Source of the DNA: Macrocybe gigantea
Taxonomy: Eukaryota > Basidiomycota > Agaricomycetes > Agaricales > Callistosporiaceae
Assembly (NCBI GenBank): GCA_011319805.1
Contig: SJRY01000245.1
Span: forward strand, 434,001 to 498,000
Direction: 5' to 3'
Length of the DNA: 64,000 nt
Shown here: positions 11,023-24,027 of the stretch, piece by piece
How the letters are laid out: the number at the start of each line of letters is the position of its first letter
How positions within the stretch are numbered: position 1 is the first letter of the stretch
The notes under the pieces: generated by a model
Told to the model about the DNA's origin: nothing
The model's database searches: none
What the model saw: only the letters and a program-made list of their open reading frames with translations
Program-made: the position numbers and the translations under genes

Positions 11023-13756
11023 TCAGAGGATGCGAGGAGCCTTCCAGGAGGAACAGAGTCTGCGAAGACGCATGAAAGCCTTCTTTCCGATTTTGAGCAG
11101 CCACTGTACAACGTCAGGGCTTGCCTTGGGTTCGTCGCTTTTCGTGACGGCCACCTCGATTACTGGCGCCGGAGGATCAAACGAAAGGGGGCTCGACCAG
11201 ACGCTGTCCCTATCAACGACGTTCTCGGGCATATCCGTCTTGTTCTGAGATTCCGCGTCCCTAAAAGCCTTCTCGCGTTCCGCAACCTTGGCTTCCAGTG
11301 CCCGGACCAAGGTGATCATGTATGGCTCGGATTGCGGTTCGGGCGGGTTGGCGTAAACCTCACGCTGAATGGCTTTGAAGAAGCCCGGAGAAGAAGGATC
11401 GAGAACAGATAGTGCCTCCGGATCGTTGTCGTTCTCTTTAGGAATAGTGACTTGCGACTCGTGGGCTGTCGGAGAACTTTCCTTCCCAAATTTCGATACA
11501 TCGATCATTGGGGAAGGATTCGTGGGAGGCTCATCTAAACGTCGTTCAGCGCAAACGGCTGTAGTACTGTCAGATTGTGCCTCTTCAAGGGGAACAGACG
11601 ACACCGGTTGCACAGATGGCGATACAATCGCTGATCCTCTTTCCACGGGATCCGCGGGCCCGTATGTCTTAGAAGAGCTCTGAGGTTGAACCTTTGGTGA
11701 GCGAGCTTCCAGATGGTCGAAGGGTCCCATATCATAAGCATTTCCGTGAAACTCGGGAGAGACGAAGCTGTATTGAGGATATTCGTCGCGGAAGTAGGGA
11801 CTTGGCAGACCGCAGCAGAAACGTTCGTTACGAGGTAAAATGCTGTTAGCACATGCCAAGGCATCATTATTAGGAATATAGGGAGCTATGAGAATCGGAG
11901 GAGTAAGTTGCGCATTAAAGAACGCGCAGTCGACTTTTACATACGGGTGGACGCAGAGAGCTCCAGATCGTCCCAGTTGCTATGGTTGTTAAGTGAGGAG
12001 AGGTCAAAGAAGTTAAAAGAAAAAGACCGACATCATATTGAAAAAGCGGTGATGAAAGACACCACTGATTGGAATGCGGTGCATGGGGTCCTTCCTGAGT
12101 AGCTGGACAGAAGCATGAGGATTCAGATCAAGACGTAAAATAGCCTCCAAGCTTACTCCTTCAATGAGGGCAATCGCATCGATGTCTAACTCGACGTCGA
12201 TTCGATAAGGGACATCATCGTGGCATATAGCCTGCACAGTTTCCTCGTCACCAGGATAATCCCACGGGACCTAGAAATGAGCGATAAGGGAGTCACATCA
12301 GCATTGGAAACAAGAAACATACTTGGCCCTGAAGCATAGCATAAATACAGACGCCGAGCGACCACCAGTCGACAGCAAAACTATACTCTGTCCGCGTCAG
12401 AACTTCTGGAGCCATATAACTGAGGGTGCCGCAGCAGGAAGTGGCCAAAAGCGTGATATGTTCCTGTTCAAGTGGGAAGGATGAGCAGTCGAATTCCTTG
12501 GAGAGACCGAAATCTGCGATAGCTATGTGGCCATTAGCTTTGAGAAAAACGTTTGCGAGTTTCAAGTCTCGGTGAATGACGTTGTTTTTGTGAAGATATT
12601 GTATGCCAAGGACCTGCAAATTTATCAGACGCTGCGGCTGACATAAAGGGATAATATACCATCTCCGCCGCATAGAAGGATGTCATGGCTTGATCAAAGA
12701 CACCTTCGTAATACAGAAGCTTCTGCAGATCACCTCCGCAGTGGAAGTCCTAGAAAAAGATTATGAATCAGAAATTTGAGGGCAAGTGCTGCGCTCTCAC
12801 AGTGATGATATAAAAAAATGATGAATCATGAAAGCTCGCGAGCATGCTGAGGAGGAATGGATGGTGTCGGATTTTCTTCATGATGCTCTGCTCTTGTAAA
12901 AGGAAGTTGATGTTCGTCGGTTGGCCGCGGTAAAACTTGCAGATAACTTTCATAGCAAAAAAGCGAGACGGGGCGTATCGTTCTGCAGTTGCCAAGTAAA
13001 CCTTGCCTTGACCACCAGCCCCAAGAACGCGCCTGAGCTTGAAATCCTGAAACGTGAACTTGGCTGGTAACGGAGCAGGTTTGGCAGGAGGCAATGCAGG
13101 TCCAGAAGGTTGAGCTAGAGATGTAACTTTGGTACCGTTTATGAGGTACTTGGGAATAGGCTTGCGCTTGACGATGGTCCGAAAGACAGAAACAGTCTCT
13201 CCTAGAGAAGTGACGCGTTTCTCTTCGACCCTCCTTCGGGTGATTTGAACGTAAGAGTACTGACGAAAGCAAAAGATGTCGAACAAGAACCTAGAAATCA
13301 GAAAGAACAACAAACCTCGGATAAGTCACCTGAATATTCAGTGCTGTTTTCGACTCTCATGTTGTGAGCGGTGTCATTGACGACAGTCTCATCGTTGAGA
13401 CGATCTTCCGGCCCATCGTCGGCACGGTCCACCATTGTGGCATCTGCTGTAGTCGGGACACATAAGGACTGAACACATGCGAGTTAATAGGTTGGATAAA
13501 GTGTTTGGGACGGCATAAACCTTGTCAGCCACATTCAACTTATCAGAAGCAGTTGGAGCGATCCCTCTGTTCAGGGAAGAGTGTTGAGAGGAACGGGCAA
13601 GCTCCTCATTTAATCTTTCCTGAGCACGGAGTCAGAAATGCAAATAATGATAAGCTTAAACAATCTCACCAGTTCTCGAATAGCTCGGTCGAGCTCAGCC
13701 ATCTCGAGAGGGGTCGGTGCATCGGATATGGATGGGAAGTAAACGCTGGTGGACAT
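11023..13756 (-). CDS. AGC-like serine/threonine protein kinase
   Basis: The N-terminal ~170 residues are charged and low in complexity. The kinase domain follows: LRRVLGAGGQGKVYLA (Gly loop), FFAMKVICK (catalytic Lys), IQYLHKNNVIHRDLKLANVF (catalytic loop), IADFGLSKEF (DFG), CCGTLSYMAPEVL, and DWWSLGVCIYAMLQGQ. After it come LLRKDPMHRI and HRFFNWDD, typical of AGC kinases. A long Ser/Pro/Glu-rich C-terminal tail (11859-11030) ends in a basic segment. The activation loop is longer than usual, with an insert between DFG and CGT. Introns are about 50-60 bp; the start ATG at 13756 gives MSTSVYFPSI. I see no second known domain, so the subfamily (PKC-, S6K- or fungal-specific) is open. Confidence 0.85.
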
Positions 13757-14362
13757 TGTGAAACTTGCGAAAAGTGTCTTGAGGTCTGGAAAGTGCGTTG
13801 CGTTGGAAGTCTTGAGGCGAAAGGGGATGGGGTATTGGGATGTCGCCCGTCATCCTCTTAAAGGTCAATTGAAGACTAGCCAGAGTTCAAACTCGACGAA
13901 CACTCAACAATAACAAAGTGTTCAGCGTAGAATGTGGCCAGTTTCAAAATAAAAAGGAGTACCCGGGCGTGCATGGACAAGCATTGGCCGTTTCTGCTAG
14001 GAGACATGGTCGGCGTCGATGCTTGACGCGAGTTGCAGTCGACGCGACGTGACAAATCATGTGACTTGCTACTGAGTTGATGCCGGAACTGGATGGTCCT
14101 GCTGATCGCGTTTCGACGCTGTCCAACATAATTTCGACTGACATGGACAGACTCAACTCAACACTCACGTCAGGGCCCTGGCTGGGGTCTAAACAGATAC
14201 CTCTGTTGAGCAATTCGTCGTATCGGTTATACTTACTGCCTCATCACAAGTGCTCGTGCGACATTCACACCACCCACGTTCATCGATTACGGATCAGGAC
14301 TTACTTTGACCTGTTTAAAGTATAAAACAGAGATCACCTACGCCATCTGGCTGTGTCCTCCC
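13757..14362. other. Divergent intergenic region between kinase and GH89 gene
   Basis: This is the upstream region of both genes. It has a clear TATA box for the GH89 gene at 14321-14327. A chance open frame on the minus strand (13944-14213) has no recognisable features. Confidence 0.5.
14321..14327 (+). promoter_or_regulatory. TATA box of the GH89 gene
   Basis: TATAAAA lies 36 bp upstream of the ATG at 14363, a distance that would place transcription start just before that codon. This supports 14363 as the real start and argues against an earlier coding exon. Confidence 0.55.
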
Positions 14363-16695
14363 ATGGCTTTACTGCGACCCATCTCCTGCTGCTCCTATGC
14401 TGGGCGCTTTTCGGGACGTCTCTGGTTGCCTCAGCCCGCTCATTGAATGGGCTACATGATTTGGTCCAGCGTCGCATCCCACAGCACAAGAACTCGTTCC
14501 AGTTCGACTTCCTGCAGAATTCAACGGCATCTGTGGACGTCTTCACCATCAGCAACACCATTCCTTCCAAGAAAGGTGCAAAAGCTGGAATCTACATCCG
14601 ATGTTCCACCACGAGCGCCTGTGCTCGTGGATTATATGCGTAAGTCCACGCTAGTTGCTTCGGAGCTGCTCATCTAATTCAGTTTAGGTACCTGACTACC
14701 TATGGTGGTGTTGATATCTCCTGGACGGGTTCTCGGCTCGATGTCATTCCATCGGACCTGCCTCCGGTCTCACAGCCCATCAAAGGAAGTTCAATCGTCC
14801 CATACCGCTACTACTTTAATACCGTGACATTCAGTTATACAACTGCTTTCTATACCTTTGACGAATGGCAGCTCCTCCTAGACTGGATGGCCTTGCGCGG
14901 GATCAACTTGCCTTTGGCCTGGGTCGGAAACGAGTACATCCTCAGGGAAGTCTTCCTTGAAGCTGGACTCACAGATGCCGATATTGCGTCATTCTTTTCT
15001 GGCCCAGCCTACCAGGCTTGGAATCGGTTTGGGAACATACAGGGAAGCTGGGGTGGTGATTTACCTCTCCAGTGGATCAACGACCAGTTTGCCCTCCAAA
15101 AGCAGATCCTAAGAAGGATGTCCGACTTGGGTATGACTCCGGTTCTACCTTCCTTCACAGGCTTCGTTCCTCGCTCGATGAGCCGTCTGTACCCCACCGC
15201 GAGCATCGTTACCGGTGGTCAATGGGGGAGCTTCTCCAACCAGTACACCAACGTCTCGTTCCTCGAGCCCTTCGACCCGTTATTCGCCAAGCTCCAAAAG
15301 TCATTCATTCAAAAGCAGGCAGCTGCATATGGCAACGTCTCACACATCTACACTCTCGATCAGTACAATGAGAACCATCCATTCAGCGGCAACACGACCT
15401 ACCTCTCCAGCGTTTCACAAGGGACGTTTGAAAGTCTTCGTGCTGCGGACCCTGAAGCTGTCTGGCTCATGCAAGGATGGCTGTTTTTCAGCGATTCGCG
15501 CTTCTGGACCAACGAACGCGTGAAGGCGTACTTGGGCGGGGTGCAGGATCCCAAAGGCATCATGGTTCTTGACCTGTACAGCGAGGCCCAGCCCCAGTGG
15601 GAACGCCTTGATTCCTACTTTGGTGAGCCCTGGATCTGGTGTGCACTGCATGATTACGGGGGGAACCAAGGCTTCGAGGGAAACCTTCGCATGGTTACAG
15701 CCGAGCCCTTGCGTGCGCTTCACTCGCCCCAGAGTTCGATGGTGGGCATGGGTTTAACCATGGAGGGACAGGAAGGGAACGAGCTGTTGTATGACATCGT
15801 CCTTGACCAAGCCTGGTCCAACACCGCCATCAATATCCCTAGTTATGTCGCGGACTGGGTAAAACGCAGGTATAACATCCAAAACAAAAGAGCTCTCCCC
15901 CAAGCCGCGCTTGACGCTTGGACCGTCCTGCAAGGCTCGGTATACAACAACGATGATCCAGATTCGCAAGCCACTGTCAAAAGCATCTTGGAGCTTTCGC
16001 CCGCGTTGAACGGTCTAGTCAATCGCACAGGTCACCACCCGACGAAGGTGTTCTATGACACTAACACCACGATCCTTCCTGCTTTGCGTGGCCTTCTTCA
16101 GGCCCGAGAGGAGAACCCGGCTCTGAGTAGTGTTGCCCAGTTCAAGTACGACGTCGTGGACCTTGCGCGCCAGCTCCTCGCCAACAGGTTCCTCACCACC
16201 TATCTGAACCTCATTTCCCTATATCCTTCCGCCTCCGCAGCTGATATCCAGAAGGCAGGCCAACCCTTGCTGGCCCTCCTGTCCGACCTCGACGACGTGC
16301 TCATGACGGACAGAAACTTTCTGCTTTCGAACTGGATCCGCGACGCTCGCTCGTGGTCACACGGAAATGCATCCTATGAAGCCTACTTGGAGTACAACGC
16401 ACGCACCCAACTCACGCTCTGGGGTCCGAACGGCGAGATCAACGACTACGCCTCCAAACAGTGGGGTGGTCTCGTCCGCGAATACTACCTCCCTCGGTGG
16501 ACCTCGTTCTTGAAATATCTGGAGCAAAAGAAGCAGAACGGTGGGGTGTACAATCAGAGCGAAGTCAGTCAGATCATGCTTTCCATCGGAAAGAGCTGGG
16601 TCCTCGGAACATGGGGAGAACAGAAAGGAGAGACTTGGGAAACAGTTGGTGATACCTGGTCAACCGTCAAGCATATTGTGGAGACGTGGGCTTAA
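14363..16695 (+). CDS. Alpha-N-acetylglucosaminidase (GH89, NAGLU-like), secreted
   Basis: The enzyme family removes terminal alpha-linked GlcNAc. A signal peptide (LLLLLCWALFGTSLVASA) is followed by the GH89 N-terminal domain and then the catalytic region: WMALRGINLPLAW, PSFTGFVP, YTLDQYNENHPF (likely acid/base region), WLMQGWLFF, WIWCALHDYGGNQG, GMGLTMEGQEGNELLYD (likely nucleophile region) and a helical C-terminus. One 48-bp intron (14640-14687) is present; the rest is a single 2-kb exon. The ATG at 14363 is followed by an out-of-frame codon series. One more T in the TTT at 14368-14370 puts the ATG in frame with the signal peptide and gives exactly 762 codons. Without it the only in-frame start would be a GTG. 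Extracellular localisation is inferred from the signal peptide. Confidence 0.9.
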
Positions 16696-17040
16696 TTGGA
16701 CTTGATAGTGAAAGCCCGAGTACTTTCCATCTCGAATCTCTTGAGAGGAAGACTTGGAGTTCTGCTCAGAGTTTTTTATCCTTATAATCGTTATCAAATG
16801 TGGTTGAAGTCTATTAACGAGGATCGCAGTCAGGGTACACACTATGGCGAAATCGCCATCTCTTCCCCAAAATCAGAAGTGTACAAACCTCATCGGAGAA
16901 GTAGAGGATCAAATGTATTGCGAAATATCAAAGCAATTGGTATCTAGTCAATAATACGTATTCCATGTCATCATATAACGAGCGAATGTTGTTCAAAGAG
17001 GACTTCGTTGCTAATAGACCAAAGCCCTTATGAGCGGGCT
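16696..17040. other. Convergent 3' spacer
   Basis: Spacer between the stop codons of the GH89 and Sec14 genes. No feature was recognised. Confidence 0.5.
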
Positions 17041-18152
17041 TCACTCCTGCTTTCCATCTATTTCGGTCTGCAGAACAGCCGTGCGTTTATAATCCCATTC
17101 GCTAATCCCGACTCGGCCTCCTAACGATCTCCAGCTGTCCAACCAAGCATTTCGACGGGATTCGCACAGCCGGACAAGGGCGCACCAATATTTCTCATGC
17201 ACGTATTCAAAGTCACAACTACCACCCCACCATTCGGACATGACCATGTCGGGGGCAAAGATTTCGTCTTTTAATATCCCGGGGTTGAACCTCATTTTCT
17301 CTCGCGAGACAGGGTCGAGAAATGGGCTGATCATCTTGTAGAAAGCATTCAGGATGAAAGGAACATTCATGATTAGAGCAAGGCCAAGACGCTCGGGATA
17401 GTGATCCTGGAGGATGCCCGCGACAGTGCGCGCTGTGCTGAATGAAGGATTCTTTGCTTTGTCGCCATAGTTAATCATGAGGTCCACTGTTCTATTGGAA
17501 TTGTTCAGATGTGGTGCGGCACAGCTATGAAAATCGTAGCTTACTCCACTCCCGGACCCATAAGGTCGGTCGCTCTCTCCAACATCCAAACTGTGAACTG
17601 TATCTGACGCGGCGGCTCATCCGTGTTTTGGCGACTAGGGAACATGTAGAACGCGGGACGCCCATGTGAATCATAACCGAAGAGAACTTCTTTGCCTGTC
17701 ACAGCCTGCAGCAGGTCAGTAAAGTTGTCATGCCACGAATGCCAGGACAACTTTGCCAGACCTCTGGTTCTACATGTTCCGGGGTGACGAGGTCGTACAG
17801 ACCATATTCTCTTCTCCACTTCAACGTAGCTTCTAGCCTTTCGATGGCGGCAGTTGCAGATTTCCACTTCGTGGCGCGTAAATAGCTGAATAGAGACTGA
17901 GCAGAACACAAGACAACGGGTGCCCTTTAGGACCGACCGTAGCATGCATTCTCGCGAAAGCCAGAAGAGTTCTTCTTCCCTAAGCTCGCCTTTCTCCAAT
18001 CCGGGAAGGTAATAATCGCTTGGAGTAAAATGAGCAAGTACCAGATCATAAAGCTCCTGCTCTTCGTCACTGAGTTTGCCACGTGGATCGTCATTTACCA
18101 CATCTGCGGGCGGGACAATGGGTTGGTGAATTTTGTCAGAAGTGGACGACAT
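17041..18152 (-). CDS. Sec14-like CRAL-TRIO lipid-transfer protein
   Basis: The N-terminal CRAL-TRIO-N part contains YLRATKWKSATAAIERL and LKWRREYGLYDL. The lipid-binding domain follows: GKEVLFGYDSHGRPAFYMFP, MLERATDLMG, TVDLMINYGDK, ILQDHYPERLGLALIMNVPF, and NAFYKMISPFLDPVSREKM. This order is that of the Sec14/PDR16-type phosphatidylinositol-transfer proteins. A C-terminal extension has LPDEM-like negative charge and ends TEIDGKQE. Introns are visible after ECMLR, after HVEPE and before TVDLM (a GTAAGC donor). The start at 18152 is the only good ATG. It acts presumably at the cytosolic face of membranes. It is divergent from the peptidase gene to its right. Confidence 0.87.
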
Positions 18153-18360
18153 CTGAAGGAGCAGGGGAAAGGCACGCTAGCAATCAGCGGGTGGCAAGAG
18201 AAGAAAAGCGCCCGGCCCTGGTCGTATCATTGGGGATGGCCAATCGTAAATTACGGACGGAGTGTGGTGCCATGATGGGCTAGGGACGCCATTTCATTTA
18301 TCCAGAATTTCGGCTGGGCGTCGAGGACAACATGGACCTGGAGCGGAACCAAGTTTCTGT

Positions 18361-20418
<2,058 letters not shown>

Positions 20419-20737
20419 TCTGGGGTATCAAAGCTTCGTACACCTCGAGGTTAGAAGATACAAGAGGATTTTGGTAGTGATGTTTCACCTTGTAATGGTA
20501 TTAAATTGATGTGACAGGATATATACAATGCGAAGGGAAAAAAAATAGGAAACCATCTCACAGTTGGAGAAAGAGAGAACAAAAAAGAAAGCATATGACC
20601 CAGAAGTCGGAGTTGGAAGCAGAAATAAAATAGTCTCGAAACACAACATGTCATAAAAAGAAGGCGGAAGAAAACAGGAAAAAGCAATAAAACAATAAAA
20701 CAGAAAAGAATAAATGATGCTAATTCTTGACCCGATT
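20419..20737. other. Convergent spacer, A/T-rich
   Basis: AT-rich sequence with long A runs on the plus strand (20530-20710), where both neighbouring genes end. No gene was recognised. Confidence 0.5.
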
Positions 20738-22568
20738 CTATGCCTGCTCCTCGCTCAAGGGCGTCGGTGCTTCGCCAATCTTCTGCCCATGCACTCTCAG
20801 ACGGTAAAGGCACGTATAGTCGTCTTTCCCCCAGTTGTTCTGAACGAGCAGGATCACCACGCCAAAATCGACACCAAGATCACGGATATCTTGCGAGACG
20901 GGGAAGGTTTGGATGTGGTTTGGTGCATGGATGTTATACTGGAACTTTGAAATCCGGACATATCTGGGTGACTTGGGAAGGGATTTGGGATACTCTTCCT
21001 CGTCTGCGACGTCCTCACCGCGTTCCTTTCGCTCTTCCCTTCGTTTGGCCTTTTGAGACAGCCAGTCGTCGACCTTGGCGATGTTGTCGTGACCTTCTAC
21101 CATTCCCCAGAGTTCCATGTCTCGGGGTGCGCTCCGCATGTCGAATGCGACTTCTTTCGCAACATGGTCGATGGTGACGTCTGAAATGTACACTGGCGCC
21201 GCCAGCGCTACGCCCAATTGTCCTTCCGAACCAGCGAAAGGCCAACAATGCCCGTTGTGCAGTTCATGGTGCAAGGCGGTTACGGGAGGACGTCCGATCG
21301 CATAGCCATTGCCAGTGATGAGGCTAAGCAGCGAACCACGCATCGTCGTAGGGCGCATTTCGAAAGTCGGACTAGTGAGCGAAGGAATGATCCGTGCACC
21401 GCCTGAATGAAGGGCAAAGTCTGGGCGAGCAATTGTGTCCTTGCTGAAAGTCGAAACAGCAGAGTCGACGAGGCGTTCAATGAGCGTGGAGACATCCTGA
21501 CCATCTGACGACTTGATCGTAAGACCAGTTTTACCTGAGGCAAGCTTGGACCATCGCCCAGTGTTGGCAGTACCAGAGACCCCAGCCTTCTTGCCCAGAT
21601 CGATTGCTTCTTTCACAGTACCTTCCATAGCGCCCAATTTGTCTTCCAAAGCCTTTAATCGAACTCGGGCTTCCTCGTCCTCTGAGCCGCCTCCGCTTTT
21701 GGAGCTTGCCGCTGTTCATTTTGAAACTGCGCCTGCAAGATCTCCACGTCTCTTCGGACAGCTCGAAGTTCTTCGTTCGCGACATTTTTGAGGAGCGTCT
21801 CGGCATCTGCCAACCGTCTGTACTCAGACAGTATCCTGGTTTCGAGAGCGGCAAGTTTCTGGGCCAAATTGGTGTGAGAATGGGCGTCGTGATCCGCTTT
21901 GACTTTGCCTTTCTGAGCCTCGACTGACATGTCCGACAGGATTTTTCCATCTTCATTAGCCTTGTCGCAAACTCATCTATGTTTGAGGCTGGAAGGTCTG
22001 GCGCGGAATAAACGGCACCCCGTTGCCATTTTGGAAGGGAAAGGTAACCAGCAAGAGGGCCTTGCAGTATGTACCATATGGCGACCATGCACCCACCCAG
22101 TGCAATAGCCCGGATTATTGAAGCGAAAGCACTTGATCCCGTTCTCGAATGTAGTAACCATGAGTATGGACGCGCCAGCATCACATTTACAACGGTTCCG
22201 AGTATTTTGCCCAGCCCATATGTTAACAACGTTAATACTTGAGCGCAAAATATGACGAATGTTCTAATCACGCGGCCGAATAGATTGACGAAGCCCCCGA
22301 GGAAGCGACCTATCGAGAATCGTCGTGACGAAGGGGAGATAGAACCAGCTCTCCTTGCATGATTGGAGGTGGATTGTGAGACTTTGTCTTCCTCGTCTTC
22401 TTCTGGGATGGGACGCAGACCGCCTTCGAGATCCATAGAAATGTCAGGGTTGGTCGAATCCTGTACGGGAAGTGACACTAGTGACCGCGAACGTCGAGAT
22501 ATCGGGGGTTGTGCATAGGACTGGAGTGAAGGTCGCATAAACGACTCGTTGACTGATATTGTAGACAT
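20738..22568 (-). CDS. SUN-domain (Sad1/UNC-84) inner nuclear membrane protein
   Basis: The N-terminal ~80 residues are disordered (nucleoplasmic). Two hydrophobic stretches follow: FGRVIRTFVIFCAQVLTLLT and IIRAIALGGCMVAIWYIL. Then come a coiled-coil region (LAQKLAALETRILSEYRRLA; LKALEDKLGAMEGTV) and the SUN domain: DFALHSGGARIIPSLTSPTF, NGHCWPFAGSEGQLGVALA, and VTIDHVAKEVAFDMRSAPRD, then KFQYNIHAPNHIQTFPV. SUN proteins pair with KASH proteins to bridge the nuclear envelope. No intron is required. The frame breaks twice in the coiled-coil region, at T runs 21942-21946 and 21697-21700 (A on the coding strand); one added base at each restores one continuous 610-residue protein. Confidence 0.88.
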
Positions 22569-22572
22569 TTAT

Positions 22573-23750
22573 TTACCTCATCAACTTGCTCATCGCTACC
22601 GCTTCCGTCCTCTTCCCGATGACAGTGCTTCCTTCCGCCCCATCGGCAATGTCTCCTTTAGCTCGTTTCTTTTTTCTCCTTTTATCGGGTTTCATTTGGG
22701 GGAGAGTGGTCAGGAATCCGGCTGCTACGTCCTTTTTCTTCTTCCCTCGTCGCCTCTTTGGTCCCTCGTCGTCTGAAAACTCGTCAGAGTCTTCGAGGTC
22801 GGATGCAGAAGGTTTATATGCTTTATTGTCCTCCGACATGCGATTCCGTTTGTGCATATGATTTTGGATTTTCGACTGCTGCGCTTGCTGCGACGCTTGG
22901 TATTGTCGTTCTTCCTCCTCGTATTCGTAACTTGAGTTCGGCGGATTGATGGATGGCTGAGTGACTTCGGTAGATGTGTTCGGTGGTTCTTGCGAGAGCT
23001 GCCTGACATAGAAAGTGACTTTGTCTGAGAGTCGGGATGCAGCCTCTCTGAAAGTGTCAAGCGGGGTTGTTGCGCGCTGGCTTCGATCTCTGCGACTATC
23101 CTCGTCCTCGGAATCCGGGACGATGTGAGTAGAAGATGTTTTAGACAATGGTTTGCGAATGGCACCGGTCCGGGGCGGGGGACGACTCGCTGCAGCGTTG
23201 GATCTGCGTTTCAGAGCTGCCTGGCTCTCCATCTCATATTCCACCGAGGTGCTCCGGGGAACAGTTGGGTTGGGTCGAACGCCCATGGCCCACGAGTTAC
23301 TGGTGGGGTTGACCGACGGCATGTCGGAGGAAGCAGCGTGCGTGAATGCGGTGGCAATGTTAACGGAAGTATCCTTTACGCTCCACTTCTCTGGGTTCGG
23401 GGGTGTGGTGATGGTTCTAGGGCCACCGGGACGGTTGGCGATAGTGGCCTGCTCACGTTGTTTGATCCGGGCGTAGGCTGCGAGTCCGGAATCGTTCGAG
23501 ATGTCGTTGGCCGAGGTGTTGGTGTCACGGAACGACGAGGTGTGTTTGGGGGGCGACCGGGAGCCAAGTGGGGGTGCACTTTAGTAGAAAGAAAACGTTG
23601 GGGGAGCACGGATATGCGAACAAGAAAAGAGGAATACCTGGATGCGTAGGAAGCAGGGACGGCGCTGTTGTTGCTGGAGGATGTCTTGCCAAGGAATCTG
23701 TGGTGATCGAGCCGTCTGCCTTGACCTAAAGGTGTGCCCGAAAATGACAT
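22573..23750 (-). CDS. Unrecognised basic, low-complexity, probably nuclear protein
   Basis: I do not recognise this protein. It starts MSFSGTPLGQGRRLDHHRFL, has one intron after PASYAS, then a segment SGLAAYARIKQREQATIAN, a long Ser/Pro/Arg-rich region, an acidic patch (PDSEDEDS), a Gln-rich stretch, a Lys-rich stretch (KRRRGKKKKD) that looks like a nuclear localisation signal, and a C-terminus TEAVAMSKLMR. Its stop codon at 22573 lies 4 nt before the SUN start codon at 22568, on the same strand. The sequence at its end, AGGTAAAT, also resembles a splice donor, but splicing into the SUN frame does not keep a long reading frame. Confidence 0.65.
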
Positions 23751-24027
23751 GTAACGTGTGAAATCAGGATGAGATTAGGACGGTTAGCACGAGGAGGCGA
23801 CGGCGACAGGAAGCGTGGTTATCGTGATGAAGAATGCAGAGATATCGCGTGGTGGTGTAGCAGAAGAGAGTTCTGGACTGAGCCAAAGCGCCGTCGCAGC
23901 ACGCGTCGCTCTATTTGGTTCTGTTTGTAGGCGCATTGTCCCTCAAGTCCTCATTGTTCACGCAATTCATTCAGCAATAAGTGACCGAACATATAAATTA
24001 ATCAAGTATGCATTGTTCCCCCCTACG

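Noticed and set aside
13944..14213. Minus-strand open frame of 89 residues upstream of the GH89 gene
   Set aside because: Low complexity, no domain, and it sits in a divergent promoter region.
14353..14362. GTG start codon in frame with the GH89 signal peptide
   Set aside because: A TATA box 36 bp before the ATG at 14363 and the pattern of one-base losses elsewhere make the ATG with a missing T more likely than a non-ATG start.
22573..22575. The unknown protein and SUN gene as one spliced gene
   Set aside because: A GTAAAT donor exists at the end of the first frame, but the available acceptors lead to a wrong phase and an early stop, so fusion by simple splicing is not supported.
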